In this document: positions 61,029-64,000 of the stretch, in pieces | How positions within the stretch are numbered: the first letter of the stretch is position 1 | How the letters are laid out: every line of letters starts with the position of its first letter | DNA from: Gilliamella bombicola | GTDB taxonomy: Bacteria > Pseudomonadota > Gammaproteobacteria > Enterobacterales > Orbaceae | DNA: 64,000 bases | Assembly: GCF_900094945.1 (NCBI RefSeq) | Contig: NZ_FMAQ01000005.1 | Span: 58,402 to 122,401 of the forward strand | Direction: 5' to 3' | Translations under genes and position numbers: made by a program | Notes under the pieces: model-generated | Database searches by the model: none | Told to the model about the DNA's origin: nothing | The model's input: only the letters and a program-made list of their open reading frames with translations

Positions 61029-62936
61029 GTGGAACATTTGTCACCTGTGCATAATTTAGTATCATCAATTACACAATTCTTACCGAATAACATTATTGAA
61101 TACTATCAGCTGATTACCGTCTGTTTATTATTATTAATAGCTATTTTAATGTTTTCATTCAGCAAATTAAGAATGGACATTATCGCCCTACTCACCATCA
61201 CGGCAATCACCATCACAGGCGTATTAACCCCTACCGAAGCACTATCAGGATTTAGCGATCCCAACATCATTTTAATTGCGCTACTCTTTGTTATTGGTGA
61301 AAGCCTTGTCAGAACCGGCATATCATACAAAATGAGCGAATACATATTAAAAATCGCGGGCAAAAACGACATACGCATCATCACCTGCATCATGCTAGGC
61401 GCTGCTTTACTGGGCTCAATAATGAGCTCAACAGGCGTTGTTGCCATCTTTATTCCTGTTGCCATTAGCATTGCAAATCATACAGGTATTCATGTCAAAA
61501 AATTAATGATGCCACTATGCATAGCAGCACTCATTAGCGGCATGATGACATTAGTCGCAACGGCGCCAAACCTAGTTGTTAATAGTGAATTAAACCGCTC
61601 GGCATTAACTGAATTCAGCTTCTTCTCGATTACGCCAATTGGCATTGGTGTTCTAATTGTTGGTGTGACTTATTGCCTACTAACACGCAATTGGCTACTC
61701 ACTGCCGAACAAATCACCCCAAACAACACCCAACCGCAAAGACGCAAAATTACCGACCTTATTCGCGACTACAAATTAATTGGCCGTGCTCATCGAGCAC
61801 AAATACTAGCAGGCTCGCCTTTTGTTGGACGCACTATCGATGGCTTACATTTACGTAGCAAGCATGGCGTAAATGTTATTGGTATTGAACGTTGGCGTAA
61901 ATTTCACAAAGTATTAATTCCCGTTAATGGTTGCACCGAATTTCGTGAAAATGACATATTACTACTAGACATGTCGCACTCCGAAGCCGATTACCGTACT
62001 TTTTTAACCACCAATAACCTTGAACCCAAAATATTGCGTGGTGAGTATTTTTCGGAACAAGTAAAACAAGTCGGCATGGCCGAAGTTGCTCTACTACCAG
62101 AATCAACACTGTGTGGCAAAACACTCAACGAAATCGATTTCAGAGGGAAATACTTCCTAACAGTCATCGGCATATGGCGTAATCACGCTCCGGTTGAAAC
62201 CAACAACCTATTCCAAGAACGTTTAGAAATGAGTGACACATTATTAGTCTGTGGTGATTGGAGCTCAATTCAAAAATTACAAACTCGCACCAATGATTTT
62301 GTTGTATTAGACTACCCCGCAGACATTGACGACATAGCGCCAGCAAGCAGCCAAGCGCCGGCAGCATTAATCAACTTAGCTATAATGATAACCTTAATGG
62401 TTACCGGCATTGTACCCAACGTAGTTGCGGCCTTAATTGCCTGCTTACTTATGGGCGCCACGCGTTGTATTGACATGACTAACGCTTATAAATCAATACA
62501 CTGGCCAACCTTAATTTTAATTATTGGCATGATGCCTTTTGCACTCGCTCTCAATAAAACGGGTGGAATTTCGCTCATATCCGCTTGGCTTGAAGTTCAC
62601 CTATCCTCGTTCGGCCCCTATATGGTGCTGACATTTATTTTCTTATTATGTTCAACAATTGGATTATTTATATCCAATACCGCAACCGCTATTTTAATTG
62701 CGCCAATCGCCATTGATTTAGCACTAAAATTTGGTTACTCGCCCTACCCATTTGCCATGACGGTTGCCATTGCCACCTCCGCCTCATTTATTACCCCTGT
62801 ATCATCACCAATAAAAACCATGGTAGTTGCACCGGGTGGGTATAGTTTTGGGGATTTTGTTAAAATTGGGGTGCCGTTAACGTTTTTGGTTATGGCGGTG
62901 GATATTGCTTTAGTGCCAGTGTTTTTTCCGTTTTAA
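61029..62936 (+). CDS. SLC13/DASS-type transporter with two RCK_C domains
   Basis: A 635-residue membrane protein with two groups of helices (about 30-225 and 450-630) and between them two TrkA-C/RCK_C ligand-binding domains (about 250-330 and 335-420; AQILAGSPFVGRTIDGLHLR, ESTLCGKTLNEIDFRGKY). This is the layout of the YbiR/SAC1-type SLC13 family, which moves sulfate, dicarboxylates or other anions with sodium. The substrate cannot be told. It starts with GTG 61029, with AGAG upstream, which adds a hydrophilic 25-residue lead. Confidence 0.85.
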   Translation: MEHLSPVHNLVSSITQFLPNNIIEYYQLITVCLLLLIAILMFSFSKLRMDIIALLTITAITITGVLTPTEALSGFSDPNIILIALLFVIGESLVRTGISYKMSEYILKIAGKNDIRIITCIMLGAALLGSIMSSTGVVAIFIPVAISIANHTGIHVKKLMMPLCIAALISGMMTLVATAPNLVVNSELNRSALTEFSFFSITPIGIGVLIVGVTYCLLTRNWLLTAEQITPNNTQPQRRKITDLIRDYKLIGRAHRAQILAGSPFVGRTIDGLHLRSKHGVNVIGIERWRKFHKVLIPVNGCTEFRENDILLLDMSHSEADYRTFLTTNNLEPKILRGEYFSEQVKQVGMAEVALLPESTLCGKTLNEIDFRGKYFLTVIGIWRNHAPVETNNLFQERLEMSDTLLVCGDWSSIQKLQTRTNDFVVLDYPADIDDIAPASSQAPAALINLAIMITLMVTGIVPNVVAALIACLLMGATRCIDMTNAYKSIHWPTLILIIGMMPFALALNKTGGISLISAWLEVHLSSFGPYMVLTFIFLLCSTIGLFISNTATAILIAPIAIDLALKFGYSPYPFAMTVAIATSASFITPVSSPIKTMVVAPGGYSFGDFVKIGVPLTFLVMAVDIALVPVFFPF

Positions 62937-62978
62937 AGCCTAGCTATGATAATGATTGAAAAATAAGAGAATTAAAAA

Positions 62979-63281
62979 ATGATGAATTTTTTACAAACTA
63001 TTATGGGACTTGCAGTTTTTGCTGCATTAATTATTGGACTGTTGACTTTCGTAGGCTTATTTATTCGATTGTTATGTAACGTAATTATAAAGCAAGTAAA
63101 ATTAGATAGAATAAGTGATGAAATATTGATACAACACTATAATATGTTTAAAAAATACAAAGATAGTGTTTTTTTGGCATTTTTATGCTACGGCATTCTT
63201 TATCTGTATGGTATGAAATTAAATCAAAAAGCTTTTGATGTTTATCAACAATGTATGATTAAACGTAGTCTACCTTTGTAA
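62979..63281 (+). CDS. Small two-helix membrane protein, unknown
   Basis: A 100-residue protein with one strong helix at 8-35 (GLAVFAALIIGLLTFVGLFI) and a weaker one at about 58-77. AGAGAATTAAAAA before the ATG gives a usable ribosome site. It lies 42 bp after the transporter on the same strand. No family is recognised. Codon use is AT-rich like its neighbours. Confidence 0.6.
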   Translation: MMNFLQTIMGLAVFAALIIGLLTFVGLFIRLLCNVIIKQVKLDRISDEILIQHYNMFKKYKDSVFLAFLCYGILYLYGMKLNQKAFDVYQQCMIKRSLPL

Positions 63282-63365
63282 TTTTCACTCACCAATTTAA
63301 ACTATAATGATGGCAATATCGCTGTTGTGATTAATTTGTCAACGATAGTTTGGTTCAGGACAAAA

Positions 63366-63473
63366 TATCCCTGTTTGGCGTGCTAACCTCGCTCTGTTGT
63401 CGGCACATTCTGACGCCGGAATAGGACAAACAACATAACCATCTTTTTTGGGAAGGATTGTTGTGTTTTTGTA
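63366..63473. repeat. Direct repeat, copy 1
   Basis: A ~108-bp segment (from ATCCCTGTTTGGCGTGCTAA to a TTGTGTTTTT end) recurs 419 bp downstream with only a handful of base changes. It lies outside any convincing gene. Confidence 0.93.
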
Positions 63474-63784
63474 AGGCGGTTTTTGTTAAAAAACAGCCAG
63501 AAAAAACTTTAATAAAATCAATACCTTTTCTGACCGATTTTTGGGTGTAAAATCAGGCCTTTTTGGGTTGGTGAATAGGATGGATTGGGTGCAGTGGTTT
63601 CGGACGTTTTGACCTTTAGCGAACAAAATAGTTACAGTGACCACGTCCGAGTCAGGGAATTAAAGCGAATTCCCTGACAACCCGCGCTTTGGCTGCAGAA
63701 TGTGGCCTGCGGCTGCCCTCCGCCGCCGCTCGGTCTTAACGCACCGGCTATGATTCGCTCCCGGCGAAGCATAGCCTCGCCAAA
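63474..63784. other. GC-rich, hairpin-rich segment between the direct repeats
   Basis: This 311-bp stretch is visibly richer in GC than the rest of the window from about 63640 on. It holds a perfect 11-bp stem (GTCAGGGAATT, 63651-63661, with 63668-63678) and an outer CGGACGT/ACGTCCG pair (63601-63607, 63643-63649). It contains no convincing gene. It looks like a mobile or repeated element remnant. Confidence 0.7.
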
Positions 63785-63892
63785 CATCCCTGTTTGGCGT
63801 GCTAACCTCGCTCTGTTGTCGGCACATTCTGACGCCGGAATAAGACAAATAACATAGCCATCGTTTTTGGGAAAGATTGTTGTGTTTTTATA
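63785..63892. repeat. Direct repeat, copy 2
   Basis: The second copy of the ~108-bp segment. Its left end forms a perfect hairpin GCCAAACA-TCCC-TGTTTGGC (63779-63798), which copy 1 lacks in part. It ends 20 bp before the CRISPR repeat unit. Confidence 0.93.
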
Positions 63893-63912
63893 ATTATATC
63901 GTTGATTTTATT

Positions 63913-64000
63913 TTGATTAAACGCCTACACGGCGTTAAGGGGCGACGTTACAAAGTTACGCAAGAATTATATTTTCTAAACCGCCTATACGGCGTTAAGG
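63913..64000 (-). CRISPR. Degenerate end of a type I-F-like CRISPR array
   Basis: Two 28-bp repeats flank one 32-bp spacer (63941-63972). The right repeat (63973-64000) begins TTTCTAAACCGCC and ends GGCGTTAAGG. This is the form of a type I-F repeat read from its 3' end, with the 5-bp CCGCC/GGCG palindrome. The left repeat (63913-63940) differs at five bases, all but one in its first half. That decay marks the old (trailer) end, so the array is read on the minus strand and its leader and cas genes would lie to the right, outside the window. Repeat and spacer lengths are those of I-F. Confidence 0.85.

Noticed and set aside
63660..63848. 62-codon minus-strand reading frame in the GC-rich block
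   Set aside because: It overlaps the duplicated segment and the strong hairpins, is rich in Arg/Ser as expected of random GC-rich sequence, and has no clear ribosome site. I treat it as a by-product of the repeat element, though a phage-type small gene cannot be excluded.

Overview
This 64 kb window is AT-rich chromosomal DNA from a gammaproteobacterium. Many proteins resemble Escherichia coli orthologues closely, and E. coli gene orders are kept (rodZ-ispG-hisS-yfgM-bamB-der-yfgJ, rplU-rpmA-yhbE-obgE, nirBDC-cysG, narX-narL). The low GC, the compact genes, the short RodZ and the mix of enterobacterial and host-associated functions suggest Orbaceae (a Gilliamella-like insect-gut symbiont). 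That assignment is my inference; there is no rRNA gene here to confirm it.

Layout. (1) 1-16175, minus strand: a long, tightly packed operon that starts with srfA-srfB-srfC (Hsp70/actin-like ATPase SrfB, dynamin-like GTPase SrfC). It continues with a single-pass membrane protein, a periplasmic von Willebrand A (vWA) protein, an ABC ATPase, an FtsX-type permease, a sulfatase-modifying-factor (SUMF1) fold protein, two lipoproteins, and a second vWA membrane protein cut by the window edge. The ATPase/permease/SUMF1/lipoprotein set matches the TagT-TagS-TagR-TagQ envelope-signalling set of type VI secretion loci. This is the most unusual system in the window. (2) 16447-35879: housekeeping genes (gss, ybeD, metY, adk, the der/bamB/hisS/ispG block, pdxY, tyrS, putP, nth, smrB, obgE, yhbE, rpmA, rplU). 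A RyhB-type small RNA lies in the smrB/obgE convergent gap. (3) 36096-45229: nitrate/nitrite sensing (narX-narL) and assimilatory/detoxifying nitrite reduction (nirB-nirD-nirC-cysG), flanking a DUF4272 gene. (4) 45519-50045: a MarR-type regulator with an ATPase-less HlyD/ABC-2 export pair, then a periplasmic glucose-1-phosphatase (agp). (5) 50207-59041: galactitol PTS and catabolism genes (gatABC, gatD, gatR, a PfkB-family kinase, gatY) divergent from gntK-edd, with a strong CRP-like site between them. (6) 59087-64000: poxB, an SLC13-type transporter, a small membrane protein, a GC-rich region carrying a duplicated ~108-bp segment, and the degenerate end of a type I-F-like CRISPR array that runs off the right edge.

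How the parts work together. NarX/NarL would sense nitrate/nitrite, and NirC would import nitrite for NirBD, whose siroheme is made by CysG. Galactitol would enter as galactitol-1-phosphate through GatABC, be oxidised by GatD to tagatose-6-phosphate, phosphorylated by the PfkB-type kinase and split by GatY. Gluconate would be phosphorylated by GntK and dehydrated by Edd. RyhB, under a perfect Fur box, would link iron status to iron-protein expression. The Srf/Tag-like operon looks like a trans-envelope machine with cytosolic NTPases and periplasmic vWA and SUMF1 partners.
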